Assembly (NCBI GenBank): GCA_902494535.1 | Contig: CABUTO010000017.1 | Location: 1-41,707, forward strand | Length of the DNA: 41,707 nucleotides | Direction of reading: 5' to 3' | From: an uncultured Collinsella sp. | GTDB taxonomy: Bacteria; Actinomycetota; Coriobacteriia; Coriobacteriales; Coriobacteriaceae | Notes under the pieces: model-generated | Databases searched by the model: none | The model's input: the letters and a program-made list of their open reading frames with translations, nothing else | Told to the model about the DNA's origin: nothing | Shown: positions 7,783-17,433 of the stretch, piece by piece | Layout: every line of letters starts with the position of its first letter | How positions within the stretch are numbered: position 1 is the stretch's first letter | Translations under genes and position numbers: made by a program

Positions 7783-9936
7783 TTACTGAACTTTGCTGGC
7801 GAACTCGAGGTATTGCATGCGCTGCAGCTTGTCGATCGTCGAGGCGTATGGGCTGTCTTCAGATTCCAAGTCGTAGCGCAGCCCGTCGGCACCAAGGTAG
7901 CCGGCGACATTGATGGTGGGCACATCTGACCTTGTTGCAAGCAGAGCCTTTTGATAGTCGGTGAGCGGGGCGCCGATCTTATTAAGGGTAATGGCTGCAA
8001 CCTCGTTTGCCCCGACGGTGTCGTAGACGTTGAGCTCGGTATTGCCGGCGATTTCATAGTTAGCCCAGACAAAATATGTCGACTGATAGATACGGAAAGC
8101 GTGGCTTGCCGTATCTTCCTGAGGGTACAGCTCGTCGTTGAGAGTCGTTGCGGCGCTCGGCTGATGGTCGCCAAAAAAGACAAGAACAACCGGTCTGCCG
8201 ATATTGCGGAGCTCGTTGATAAAGTACTCGAGGTCCCGGTCGGATGCGTTGATGCAGGTGAGATAGGTGTTGAGCGCGCTATTGGCGCCCTCGCTGGCTC
8301 CCTCGACCCAATAGTTTGTCAGCTCCTCGGCGGGAACGGTGCCATAGTCGTAGCCGCCGTGATTTTGCATCGTGACGTCAAAGATGAACTGCGGGGCTTC
8401 GTCGGTTCTAAGCAGGTCGAGTATCTTGTCGTAGGTGGCGTAGTCGCATACGCCGGCATGGTAACAGGGCGCACCTTCGAAATCGCCGATTGAAAGAAAG
8501 TCTCCAAAGCCCAGCTGCTGATAGATTTTATCTCGATGGTAGTTGACGGGGTTTTGCGGGTGCATAGCGGTAGCGGTATACCCAAGCTCCTTAAGGTCCT
8601 TTGCCAGGCTGTTGACGCCATTCATCTGATATAGCTGATAGGGGATTTTGCCTAATCCGACAAAGGCCGTTGTCGCTCCGGTCAAAAATTCGAATTCGGA
8701 GTTCGCCGTTCCGCCACCGGCGACCGAAGCGAGCATGGTGCCGCGAACAAGTGTGTCGGGAAGCGAGTTGTAGAATGCGGGGCCGGTGTACCCGGCCGCC
8801 TGGAGCTGCTCAAAGCACGAAAGGTCGCTAAAACTCTCATTCATGACGGCAACAATCGTCGGCTTGATTTCATTGAACTGGGCAACGGCCGCCGCGCGCT
8901 GCTCGCTCGAGCCATACGTGCTGTCGTAGGTGGCGGCGAGCTCCTGCTCGATGCTCTGCGCCTCATCGGGCGTATAGTCTTCGGGCTTCTCAATGGGCAA
9001 CTCGTTGACCATTTCGGTGAACGAAGTGATAAAACCCTGAGACGCATACGTGGTGATGGGCTGCCAACGGTCAAATCCAAAATTCAGCGCCTGCTCCAAG
9101 TCGATGCTGGAAAAGCCCGAGAGCCCCACAACGGTCACTAGCAGAAAAGCGCAGAGGTTAGCGGCGATTGCGGGGAAGACATGGGTGGGCGTACGGAGCT
9201 TTCGCGGTCGGATAAGCGAAAGAAGCCCCAGGGAAATCTCCAGCAGGGCTAGAGAGGTTACGATTCCGGCGGTAAAGGTAAACTCGTATCCCTCGCTCAC
9301 TTCCATTGCGGTGCCAAGGGCCAAGATATCGCTTGGCAGGATGGCCTCGCCTTTAAACGTTATGACGAAGTGCTCGGCAATGCCAAGGATGCAACAGGCG
9401 ACGGGCACGAGGGCCATGACGCCTCCATGACGCTGTCCCAGCAAATAAAGGGAGAGCAGAACCGTCGCGAGCAGCCCGACGGAAAACCCGAATGAGTTGG
9501 CGGGAATGCGATAGAACGTTTCGTTACAGGCAATTTCGAGTGAAACGAACGAGAGCGCTGAAACAGCGGCGATGACAAGGATGTCACGGCAAATACAGGC
9601 AACCGTTCCCGTCGCAAGATCGGTTTGGTCGATAAGTCCCGAAACCAAGGGCTCGACAAGAAGTGTGACGGCGGTAGCACCGAGCGCCGAATAAGAAAGG
9701 ACCCATAGGGAATTGTCCTCATTTACGAGCAATTGATTCGTAATCCATGCAGCTACCATGCCGAGCGGGATGAGGAGCGTCGCGCACCAAAAGACGCGGG
9801 CAATGGGCGGCTTTTCATTGTGTTTGATTGAAAAATATACGCGCACCACGACGATGGCCACGATAAGGACGGCGATGAATATGGGCAGATTGGCCATGTC
9901 GCTCGAAGTGATTTCAAGGGGGATATCTTCGGTCAT
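7783..9936 (-). CDS. LTA synthase-like phosphoglycerol transferase (membrane sulfatase fold)
   Basis: A 717-residue membrane enzyme. The N-terminal ~300 residues contain several hydrophobic helices. The extracellular domain has the alkaline phosphatase/sulfatase fold of LtaS/MdoB proteins: IVAVMNESFSDL (about 361-372) supplies the metal-binding Glu, GGGTANSEFEFLTG (about 407-420) the catalytic Thr, and MQNHGGYDYG plus FFGDHQPS further metal ligands. It would move glycerol-phosphate-type groups onto a surface glycopolymer; the polymer cannot be told. The start at 9936 is chosen for AGAGGAACG just upstream, giving a methionine before the first membrane helix. It is monocistronic, divergent from uvrA. 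Confidence 0.85.
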   Translation of the reverse strand: MTEDIPLEITSSDMANLPIFIAVLIVAIVVVRVYFSIKHNEKPPIARVFWCATLLIPLGMVAAWITNQLLVNEDNSLWVLSYSALGATAVTLLVEPLVSGLIDQTDLATGTVACICRDILVIAAVSALSFVSLEIACNETFYRIPANSFGFSVGLLATVLLSLYLLGQRHGGVMALVPVACCILGIAEHFVITFKGEAILPSDILALGTAMEVSEGYEFTFTAGIVTSLALLEISLGLLSLIRPRKLRTPTHVFPAIAANLCAFLLVTVVGLSGFSSIDLEQALNFGFDRWQPITTYASQGFITSFTEMVNELPIEKPEDYTPDEAQSIEQELAATYDSTYGSSEQRAAAVAQFNEIKPTIVAVMNESFSDLSCFEQLQAAGYTGPAFYNSLPDTLVRGTMLASVAGGGTANSEFEFLTGATTAFVGLGKIPYQLYQMNGVNSLAKDLKELGYTATAMHPQNPVNYHRDKIYQQLGFGDFLSIGDFEGAPCYHAGVCDYATYDKILDLLRTDEAPQFIFDVTMQNHGGYDYGTVPAEELTNYWVEGASEGANSALNTYLTCINASDRDLEYFINELRNIGRPVVLVFFGDHQPSAATTLNDELYPQEDTASHAFRIYQSTYFVWANYEIAGNTELNVYDTVGANEVAAITLNKIGAPLTDYQKALLATRSDVPTINVAGYLGADGLRYDLESEDSPYASTIDKLQRMQYLEFASKVQ

Positions 9937-10054
9937 GGACGTTCCTCTGTTACGGCAAATTAAGTTCAGTATTAGATTACTGTAACCTTTCCACGGCATT
10001 TCGAGAAACAAAGCGCCCGATACGCAAAGCTAAAGGTCTGCGAATCTTGTATTA

Positions 10055-10068
10055 CGAACATCTGTGCG
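10055..10068. promoter_or_regulatory. Candidate LexA (Cheo-type) SOS box upstream of uvrA
   Basis: CGAACATCTGTGCG differs by one base from the Gram-positive/actinobacterial LexA consensus CGAACnnnnGTTCG (GTGC in place of GTTC). It ends 61 bases before the uvrA start, in the divergent uvrA/LTA-synthase spacer, where an SOS operator would be expected. Confidence 0.45.
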
Positions 10069-10129
10069 CGTCGAGTGCGCTAAACTCATCGACAGTATGA
10101 TTCGATGCAATAGGAGGCAAGGAGCTTCC

Positions 10130-13009
10130 ATGTCTGATTCTTCTATCGTTATTCGCGGCGCTCGTGAGCACAACCTCCGTGATATCGATGTTTCCATTCC
10201 GCGTGACCAACTCGTGGTCATTACCGGTCTTTCTGGCTCGGGCAAGAGTTCGCTGGCATTTGACACTATCTATGCCGAGGGCCAGCGTCGATACGTCGAG
10301 AGTCTTTCGAGCTATGCGCGCCAGTTCTTGGGCCAGATGGACAAACCCGACTTGGATTCAATCGACGGCCTTTCGCCGGCGGTGTCGATCGACCAAAAGA
10401 CGACGTCTAAAAACCCTCGCTCGACGGTTGGCACCGTAACCGAGATTTATGACTATCTGCGCCTGCTGTTCGCCCGTGTGGGCACCCCGCACTGTCCCGA
10501 ATGCGGCCGCGTCATTGAGCGCCAGACGACCGACCAGGTTGCCGACAAGGTCTTGGCGGCGGGGGAGGGCCGCCGCGCGTTTGTGCTGGCACCGGTGGTG
10601 CGCGGGCGAAAAGGCGAGTACACCAAACTGTTTGAGGACCTTCGCGCCGAGGGCTTTAGCCGCGTGCGTGTCGACGGTGAAGTGCGCTCGCTCGACGATC
10701 CGATCGATCTGGACAAGAAGTTCAAGCACGATATCGAGGTCGTGGTCGATCGCATCGTGATCCGTGAGAACTCTCTGGGCCGTATCGCCGAGTCTGTTGA
10801 GCAGGCGACCGCGCTGGCTCACGGCAATGTAAACGTGTACATGCTGCCCGATCGTGATGCTCCCGAGGGGACCGAGGGCGAGCTGCTGGAGTATTCGTTG
10901 GCCTTGGCGTGCCCGGAGCATGGTCACTCCATTGACGATCTTCAGCCGCGTGATTTTTCGTTCAACGCTCCCTATGGCGCATGTCCTGAGTGCGACGGCC
11001 TGGGCTTTAAGAAAACCGTTGATGCCGAGGCGCTGATCGAGGACCCCTCGAAGTCCATTGCCGACGGAGTCTTTGGTAGCCTGTTTGGCAATTCGAACTA
11101 CTATCCGCAGATTTTTGCTGCGGTCTGCAAACACTTTAAGGTGAGCGCCGATACGCCGTGGAAGGACTTGCCCCCTCGCGTGCGTCGTGCATTCTTGGAT
11201 GGCCTGGGCGATACGAAGATCTCGGTCGACTACCAAAAGCTCGACGGACGTCGCAGCCAGTGGGATACCAAGTTTTCGGGCGTTCGCAACATCCTGTACG
11301 AACGCTATACAGAGACGACGAACGAGAACACCAAGGCGCGCCTGGAGAAGTACATTCGCGAGGAACCGTGCTCGAGCTGCCGCGGCGCTCGCCTGCGCCC
11401 CGAGATGCTCGCCGTCACCGTGGGCGGCAAGTCCATTTACGAGGTTTGCTGCCTGTCGTGCCGTGAGTCGCTCGAGTTTTTTGAGGGCCTGGAGCTCACC
11501 GAGCGCCAACAGTTTATCGGCGGGCGCATCGTCAAGGAAATCCTGGAGCGCTTGCGTTTTCTGGTCGATGTCGGACTTGACTATCTGACCCTCGACCGTG
11601 CCTCGGCGACGCTTTCCGGTGGCGAGGCGCAGCGTATTCGCCTGGCAACGCAGATCGGCGCGGGTCTCATGGGCGTGCTCTATATTCTGGACGAGCCCTC
11701 GATCGGTCTTCATCAGCGTGACAACGAGCGCTTGATCAAGACGCTCGAGCGCCTGCGCGATATCCGCAATACCGTTATCGTCGTCGAACACGACGAGGAT
11801 ACAATCCGTGCCGCCGACTACGTGATCGACATGGGGCCCGGCGCCGGCGTCAACGGCGGACACGTAGTCGCGGCGGGAACGCCTGCCGATATCATGGCGT
11901 GTCCTGAGTCGATGACGGGCGCTTATCTGACCGGCAAACGAATGATCCGGGTGCCTGATGAACGGCGCAAGCCCGGTCGCGGCTGCCTTAAAATTACGGG
12001 CGCTCGAGCCAACAACCTCAAAAACGTTACCGCCAAGATCGAGTTTGGTACGCTTACGGTTGTTACCGGCGTGTCGGGATCGGGCAAGAGCTCCCTGGTT
12101 ACCGACACCATTGCGCCTGCCCTTACGAATGCCATTCACCGCTCGACGCGCCCTGTGGGTCCGTATAAGAAAATCGAGGGCATTGAGTGTATCGATAAGG
12201 TTATCGATATCGACCAGTCGCCGATTGGCCGCACGCCGCGTTCCAACCCTGCTACCTATATCGGCCTGTGGGATGATCTTCGCGCGCTGTTTGCGAGTAC
12301 GCCGGAGTCGAAGGCGCGCGGCTACTCGCCGGGTCGTTTCTCCTTTAATGTGAGTGGCGGACGCTGTGAGGCGTGCAAGGGCGACGGACAGATCAAGATC
12401 GAGATGCACTTTCTTCCCGATATCTACGTTCCCTGCGAAGTTTGCGGCGGTAAACGCTACAACCGCGAGACACTCGAGGTCACCTACCGTGGCAAGACCA
12501 TCTCGGACGTGCTCGACATGAGCGTCACCGAGGCACTGGCCTTCTTTGGGAATATCCCGCAGATTAAGCGCAAGCTCCAGACGCTGTACGATGTAGGCTT
12601 AGGATACGTGAGCCTGGGCCAGCCCGCCACGACGCTCTCGGGCGGCGAGGCGCAGCGTGTGAAGCTCGCCAAGGAGCTTCATCGACGCCAGACGGGCAAG
12701 ACGTTCTATATTTTGGACGAGCCGACGACTGGCCTTCATTTTGAGGACGTCCGCCAGCTGCTCGATGTGCTGCAGCGCTTGGTCGATGCGGGCAACACGG
12801 TGCTGGTGATTGAACACAACCTTGATGTCATCAAGGTTGCCGACCGCCTGATCGATATGGGTCCCGAGGGCGGTAACGGCGGCGGAACCGTCGTGGTTTC
12901 GGGCACACCGGAGCAGGTTGCGAACTGTCCGCAGAGTTATACGGGCAAGTTTTTGGCGCCGTTGCTCAGACGTGACCGGGAGCGCCAGGCTCAACTTGAT
13001 GCTCAATAA
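10130..13009 (+). CDS. uvrA: UvrABC excinuclease subunit A
   Basis: A 959-residue DNA damage sensor ATPase, of normal family length. It has two ABC modules: Walker A GLSGSGKSS (33-41) and GVSGSGKSS in the second half, and two LSGGEAQR signatures. Zinc-binding CPECG, CPECDGLG and CEACKGDG...CEVCGGKR modules are visible. It loads UvrB at lesions. ATG 10130 follows AGGAGG and AAGGAG at 10112-10124; the open frame reaches 10064 but that part contains the candidate LexA site. The gene stands alone between a divergent gene and a downstream hairpin. Confidence 0.98.
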   Translation: MSDSSIVIRGAREHNLRDIDVSIPRDQLVVITGLSGSGKSSLAFDTIYAEGQRRYVESLSSYARQFLGQMDKPDLDSIDGLSPAVSIDQKTTSKNPRSTVGTVTEIYDYLRLLFARVGTPHCPECGRVIERQTTDQVADKVLAAGEGRRAFVLAPVVRGRKGEYTKLFEDLRAEGFSRVRVDGEVRSLDDPIDLDKKFKHDIEVVVDRIVIRENSLGRIAESVEQATALAHGNVNVYMLPDRDAPEGTEGELLEYSLALACPEHGHSIDDLQPRDFSFNAPYGACPECDGLGFKKTVDAEALIEDPSKSIADGVFGSLFGNSNYYPQIFAAVCKHFKVSADTPWKDLPPRVRRAFLDGLGDTKISVDYQKLDGRRSQWDTKFSGVRNILYERYTETTNENTKARLEKYIREEPCSSCRGARLRPEMLAVTVGGKSIYEVCCLSCRESLEFFEGLELTERQQFIGGRIVKEILERLRFLVDVGLDYLTLDRASATLSGGEAQRIRLATQIGAGLMGVLYILDEPSIGLHQRDNERLIKTLERLRDIRNTVIVVEHDEDTIRAADYVIDMGPGAGVNGGHVVAAGTPADIMACPESMTGAYLTGKRMIRVPDERRKPGRGCLKITGARANNLKNVTAKIEFGTLTVVTGVSGSGKSSLVTDTIAPALTNAIHRSTRPVGPYKKIEGIECIDKVIDIDQSPIGRTPRSNPATYIGLWDDLRALFASTPESKARGYSPGRFSFNVSGGRCEACKGDGQIKIEMHFLPDIYVPCEVCGGKRYNRETLEVTYRGKTISDVLDMSVTEALAFFGNIPQIKRKLQTLYDVGLGYVSLGQPATTLSGGEAQRVKLAKELHRRQTGKTFYILDEPTTGLHFEDVRQLLDVLQRLVDAGNTVLVIEHNLDVIKVADRLIDMGPEGGNGGGTVVVSGTPEQVANCPQSYTGKFLAPLLRRDRERQAQLDAQ

Positions 13010-13029
13010 ATAGGCGATTCAGTTTATGG

Positions 13030-13062
13030 GCGCCATCGACTCCTTGTGATTCGATGGCGCTT
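13030..13062 (+). terminator. Hairpin/terminator after uvrA
   Basis: A perfect 10-bp stem GCGCCATCGA (13030-13039) / TCGATGGCGC (13051-13060), 11-base loop, followed only by TTGCTATG. It sits 21 bases after the uvrA stop. A TATACT at 13099-13104 downstream may be the -10 of the next operon. Confidence 0.6.
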
Positions 13063-13141
13063 GCTATGCCGAAGTGACGTATGCAGCCGAATTGGACATA
13101 TACTTAATCCTTGCGTCCGAATGCGAGGGAAAGGATATGTC

Positions 13142-13642
13142 ATGGCAAAGGCTGTAAAGACGCCAAAAACCAATGCGATGCGCGAGCTGGAAAGCGCCGG
13201 CATTTCCTATGTTCTACATACGTACGAAGACGATGGTGATGAGTCGGTGGGCCTGGGGGTCGCGATTTCGGAGCAGCTTGGCGAGGAGCCCGGTCAAGGA
13301 TTTAAGACTTTGGTCTGCGCAACACCGTCCAACGACTATGTCGTGTGCTGCATCCCTGTTGCCGACGAGCTCGATCTAAAGTCCGCCGCGCGTGCCGCGG
13401 GGGAGAAGTCCTTGGCCATGATGCATGTGAAGGATTTGCTTGCGGCGACTGGCTACGTTCGCGGCGGCTGCAGCCCGGTCGGTATGAAAAAACGCTACCG
13501 AACGCTCATTGATGAGACATGCGTCCTTTGGGATACCATTTTTATTTCGGGAGGCAAGCGTGGTTATCAGCTCGAGCTTGCGCCCGATGATTTAATTGCA
13601 TTTTGCGGGGCGACGGTTGCCGCGATTACGAGAGAGGACTGA
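13142..13642 (+). CDS. ybaK: YbaK/EbsC-family aminoacyl-tRNA deacylase
   Basis: A 166-residue protein of the YbaK/ProX fold, which hydrolyses mischarged tRNAs (typically Cys-tRNAPro). The conserved region includes FKTLVC, AADELDLK-like spacing, and GGCSPVGMKKRYRT, the GGxSPxGxKK active-site pattern that contains the key lysine. ATG 13142 follows GAAAGGAT; the longer open frame from 13046 crosses the upstream hairpin and is not expected to be coding. It is first in a ybaK-murJ-uvrC unit, with 3 bases to murJ. Confidence 0.9.
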   Translation: MAKAVKTPKTNAMRELESAGISYVLHTYEDDGDESVGLGVAISEQLGEEPGQGFKTLVCATPSNDYVVCCIPVADELDLKSAARAAGEKSLAMMHVKDLLAATGYVRGGCSPVGMKKRYRTLIDETCVLWDTIFISGGKRGYQLELAPDDLIAFCGATVAAITRED

Positions 13643-13645
13643 GCG

Positions 13646-15328
13646 ATGCCGCAGGAAGAATTGAAGCGCGGAGCTCATTTTGCAAAAGAATCTGCGCCTC
13701 AGACACCCTCGTCCGAAGCTTCTTCGTCGCGAGATGACACTGACGACATGGGCTCGTCGGACTACTCCACGGTTGGTCGTTCCGCCGGGCTTATGACCAT
13801 CCTGACCATCGTGTCTCGCGTCACCGGTTTTATCCGCACGTGGGCAATGGCGGCCGCTATCGGCATGTCGCTACTCTCGTCCTCCTATCAGGTCGCCAAC
13901 AACCTGCCCAATATGCTCTACGAACTCGTGATGGGCGGCATGCTCGTGACGGCGTTTTTGCCCGTGTACATGGGCGTGAGGCGTGAGCAGGGTCGCGAGG
14001 CCTCGAACGAGTACGTGGGCAACCTGCTCGGCATTCTGCTTTTGGTGCTGGGTGGCATTTCGTTGCTGGGGACCGTGTTCGCCCCGGGCTTTATCTGGAC
14101 GCAATCGTTCCTTTCGGGTGACGGCGGCAGCATGGATACCGCTGCGTTCATGTTCCGTTTCTTTGCCATCCAGATTCTGTTTTATGGTTTGGGCTCGGTG
14201 TTTTCGGGCGTTCTCAACGCACACCGCGACTACTTCTGGTCGACGTTTGCCCCGGTCCTCAACAATGTGATCGTCATTGCGAGCTTTATGGGTTTTGCGC
14301 CCGTGTCCGCACAGTTTGGCGAACGTGCCGGCATCATCTTGATTGCGGCCGGTACGACCCTCGGTGTCTTTGTTCAGATGGCATGTCAGATCCCCGCGCT
14401 TGGCAAGCACGGCGTGCATCCCCATATCCATATCGACTTTAAAGACCCCGCACTGCGCCAGACGATTGCGCTCGGTATCCCGACACTGCTCGCCACGGTG
14501 TGCATGTTTGTCTCGACTTCTATCACCAACGCTGCCGCGCTGGTTGTCCAGCCCGAGACTGGTCCTTCCGTCATCGCCTATGCGCGCCTGTGGTACACGC
14601 TGCCCTACGCGCTGATTGCCGCCTCGCTTTCGACGGCGCTCTATACCGAGCTCTCTCACGACGCACAGGAGAAGGATTACGACAGCGTTCGCACGGGCAT
14701 TTCGCGTGGCCTCGCCCAGATGCTGTTCTTCCTGATTCCGTTCGCGCTGTACCTGATTGTCTTCGCGCGTCCGCTCAACATGATTTACTGTGCCGGCAAG
14801 TTTGATGAGTCCGGCGTGGCGCTGGTGTCCGAGTTCCTTGTCTACCTGGCGTTCTCGCTGCCGCTCTACGGCGTGGTCGTGTTGATGCAGAAGAGCTTCT
14901 CTGCCTTGCTCGATATGAAGCCCTATAGCCGCTATTGCCTGTATTCCGCCATCGGCCAGGCCGGCTCGGTTCTGCTGTTTGGCGTTGTGCTGGGCTTCGG
15001 TATGCCGGCAATCGCGCTTTCGTATGTCGTCGACTACGTGATCTTGGTCGGCTGCTCGCTGTGGTGGCTGCGTCGTCGTCTGCGTGGCCTTCAGGTCAAA
15101 TCTATCCTGCATGGCGGTTTCTTTGGCCTTTTGCTCGGTGGCCTGGGTGCTGCCGCAGGCGCCGGCGTCATGTGGGCGCTCGAGCACTTTGTCGGGGCAC
15201 TTGGCGGCTCGATTCTGATTACTCTTGGCTATGTTTGCGTTGCGGGTGTCGTCTCGCTTGCTGTTACCTTTGGCCTTGCCGTCGTCCTTAAGATGCCCGA
15301 GGTCTCGGCGCTGCTTCGTCGCAAGTAG
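13646..15328 (+). CDS. murJ: Lipid II flippase MurJ (MviN family)
   Basis: A 560-residue polytopic membrane protein of the MOP superfamily that moves the lipid II peptidoglycan precursor across the membrane. A cytoplasmic, Ser/Asp-rich tail of about 45 residues precedes the first helix. The characteristic start ILTIVSRVTGFIRTWAMAAAIG is followed by YQVANNLPNMLYEL and a long series of hydrophobic helices. The length fits 14 membrane segments plus the tail. It starts 3 bases after the ybaK stop and ends directly against uvrC, so all three are probably one transcript. Confidence 0.93.
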   Translation: MPQEELKRGAHFAKESAPQTPSSEASSSRDDTDDMGSSDYSTVGRSAGLMTILTIVSRVTGFIRTWAMAAAIGMSLLSSSYQVANNLPNMLYELVMGGMLVTAFLPVYMGVRREQGREASNEYVGNLLGILLLVLGGISLLGTVFAPGFIWTQSFLSGDGGSMDTAAFMFRFFAIQILFYGLGSVFSGVLNAHRDYFWSTFAPVLNNVIVIASFMGFAPVSAQFGERAGIILIAAGTTLGVFVQMACQIPALGKHGVHPHIHIDFKDPALRQTIALGIPTLLATVCMFVSTSITNAAALVVQPETGPSVIAYARLWYTLPYALIAASLSTALYTELSHDAQEKDYDSVRTGISRGLAQMLFFLIPFALYLIVFARPLNMIYCAGKFDESGVALVSEFLVYLAFSLPLYGVVVLMQKSFSALLDMKPYSRYCLYSAIGQAGSVLLFGVVLGFGMPAIALSYVVDYVILVGCSLWWLRRRLRGLQVKSILHGGFFGLLLGGLGAAAGAGVMWALEHFVGALGGSILITLGYVCVAGVVSLAVTFGLAVVLKMPEVSALLRRK

Positions 15329-17275
15329 GTGCGTGTGGCCGGTCACGACAACATTCCAACACTCGCCGAGCAGGTTTCGCGCGTTCCCACGCAGCCCGGT
15401 TGCTACCTTTGGAAGGATGCCAAGGGCGATGTCATCTACGTGGGCAAGGCGAAAAACCTGCGCGCCCGTATGCGCCAATACGTGACACTGCAGGATGAGC
15501 GTCAAAAGATCCCGCTGATGATGCAGCTGGTGGCGAGCTTTGACTATATCGTGGTGGAGACCGAGCATGAGGCGTTGGTGCTCGAGCGCAATTTGATTGG
15601 TCAGTACCATCCGTACTTTAACGTCGACCTCAAGGATGACAAGAGCTATCCCTTTATCGCCATTACAAAGGGCGACCTGTATCCCGCTATCAAATACACG
15701 CGTGAGCGTCATAAGCCGGGAACGCGCTATTTTGGACCCTATACCGATAGCCGTGCGGCACGTGAGACGATAGATACGCTGCGCAAGGTTATCCCCATCT
15801 GCTCCGCATCCTGTGCGGAGTGGCGTCGTTGTCGCCGTATCGTCGAGTCCCACAAGGGCGAGGAAGACATCGTCAATATGATTTGCGCGCAAAACGGTCG
15901 TCCCTGCTTCGACTACCATGTCGGGCGCGGCCCGGGTGCGTGTGTCGGCGCGATTTCCCCGGCAGACTATGCCAAGAACGTCAAGCGTGTCGAGCGCTTT
16001 TTGTCGGGCCATCGCAAAGATGTCGTCGACGAGCTGACTTCCGAGATGACGGATGCCGCCGAGGCGCTCGACTTTGAGCGCGCGGCACGCGTCAAACGTC
16101 GTTTGGAGGTCATCAGGGGTCTGGACGACCGTCAGCAAGTCGTTTTTCCCTCCAGTGTCGATATCGATGTCATCGGTTTCTATCGCGAGGAGACCATCTC
16201 TGCCGCTTGCGTCTTTGTCGTGCGTGAGGGCCGAACAGTTCGCACCTGCGAGTTTATTCTCGATAAGGGTTTGGATGTCGACGAAGAGGAACTTCAATCG
16301 GGCTTTCTTAAGCGCTATTACGACGAGACGGCTGATATTCCAGCTGAGATAAACCTCTCTGTCGAGCTTGAGGATGCGGAGGCGCTGGGGGAGTGGCTTG
16401 CAGGCAAGCGCGAGCGTTCCTGCCATCTCCATAGGCCGCAGCGTGGCGAAAAGCACCGTTTGCTCGATATGGCATCCAAAAATGCGCGCCATGCCCTCAT
16501 GCGCTACATGATGCGAACGGGGTACGCTGACGACCGCACCAATCAAGCGCTCCTGGAGCTCGAAAGCGCGCTGGCGCTGCCATTGCCGCCGATGCGTATC
16601 GAGTGCTTCGATATCTCGACGCTGCACGGAACCTTTACCGTCGCCTCGATGGTGGTGTTTACCAACGGACGCGCCGACAAGAGCCAGTACCGTCGTTTTA
16701 AAATTCAGGCCGAATTGGATGAGGCAAATGACTTCGTGTCGATGTCCGAGGTTTTGGGACGACGCTATGCTCCCGAGCGCATGGCCGACGAGCGCTTTGG
16801 CTCGCGCCCTGATTTGCTCGTTGTCGACGGCGGCAAGCCGCAATTGACCGCTGCGATCAAGCAACTTGAGGCTCTTGGGCTCGATATACCAGTTTGTGGC
16901 TTGGCAAAGGCCGATGAGGAGGTTTTCGTGCCTTGGGACGAGACTCCCGTCGTGCTGCCGACCGGGTCCGCGTCGCTCTATCTAATTAAACAGGTTCGCG
17001 ATGAATCGCACCGTTTTGCCATCACGTTCCATCGCGAGTTGCGCGATAAAGCCATGACGGTTTCGGTACTCGATGACGTTCCAGGCGTGGGACCCACCAG
17101 AAAACGTGCCCTTATGCGCCATTTTTGCTCGATGAAGCGTTTGCGCGCGGCGAGCGAGCAAGAGATCGCGGAAGTTCGCGGCATACCTGCCGATGTTGCC
17201 AAGGCGGTCCACGAGGCGCTCGTTGCATGGAATGCCGAGCGCGCCGAGGCGGCGGCTGGCCATTCCGATAGCTAA
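15329..17275 (+). CDS. uvrC: UvrABC excinuclease subunit C
   Basis: A 648-residue dual endonuclease that makes both incisions in excision repair. Domains in order: GIY-YIG nuclease (about 20-100; GCYLWKD, VIYVGKAKNLRARM), a cysteine-rich segment (about 155-206), UVR motif (ALDFERAARVKRRLE, about 235-250) for UvrB, the RNase H-like 5' nuclease (VDGGKPQL), and tandem helix-hairpin-helix motifs at the C-terminus (VPGVGPTRKRALM). Odd: where UvrC normally has GRCxGPC, this one has GRGPGAC (Gly201), while Cys158, 162, 168, 186, 193 and 205 are present. The start is GTG 15329 immediately after the murJ stop; GTG 15335 is an alternative, and neither has a strong ribosome site. Confidence 0.96.
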   Translation: MRVAGHDNIPTLAEQVSRVPTQPGCYLWKDAKGDVIYVGKAKNLRARMRQYVTLQDERQKIPLMMQLVASFDYIVVETEHEALVLERNLIGQYHPYFNVDLKDDKSYPFIAITKGDLYPAIKYTRERHKPGTRYFGPYTDSRAARETIDTLRKVIPICSASCAEWRRCRRIVESHKGEEDIVNMICAQNGRPCFDYHVGRGPGACVGAISPADYAKNVKRVERFLSGHRKDVVDELTSEMTDAAEALDFERAARVKRRLEVIRGLDDRQQVVFPSSVDIDVIGFYREETISAACVFVVREGRTVRTCEFILDKGLDVDEEELQSGFLKRYYDETADIPAEINLSVELEDAEALGEWLAGKRERSCHLHRPQRGEKHRLLDMASKNARHALMRYMMRTGYADDRTNQALLELESALALPLPPMRIECFDISTLHGTFTVASMVVFTNGRADKSQYRRFKIQAELDEANDFVSMSEVLGRRYAPERMADERFGSRPDLLVVDGGKPQLTAAIKQLEALGLDIPVCGLAKADEEVFVPWDETPVVLPTGSASLYLIKQVRDESHRFAITFHRELRDKAMTVSVLDDVPGVGPTRKRALMRHFCSMKRLRAASEQEIAEVRGIPADVAKAVHEALVAWNAERAEAAAGHSDS

Positions 17276-17366
17276 ACACGAGCCAAACAACTGATATACA
17301 TGATTGCGCGATTTTCAACCATTTATTTCGCCATGATTGCCTGCTGGTTTCGGGTTTTATTAACGC

Positions 17367-17406
17367 TAAAACGTTTGACTAACCCAAGCGAAAACCCTGC
17401 TATCCT
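17367..17406 (+). promoter_or_regulatory. Candidate promoter with LacI/cre-like operator for the sat-nan operon
   Basis: TTGACT (17375-17380) is a strong -35. Downstream, TATCCT (17401-17406) follows after 20 bp and TGCTAT (17398-17403) after 17 bp, so the -10 is uncertain. The palindromic core TAAAACGTTT (17367-17376) with central CG overlaps the -35, as a LacI-family repressor site would. The same ten bases occur inside the perfect palindrome upstream of gapA. Confidence 0.45.
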
Positions 17407-17433
17407 GCGGGTTGACGAAGACTGATATCTCAC

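Noticed and set aside
13871..16864. 997-codon open frame on the minus strand across murJ and uvrC
   Set aside because: It is an antisense shadow of two clear genes in high-GC DNA with strong third-position bias. Its composition is low-complexity and Arg/His/Gln-rich with no family motif.
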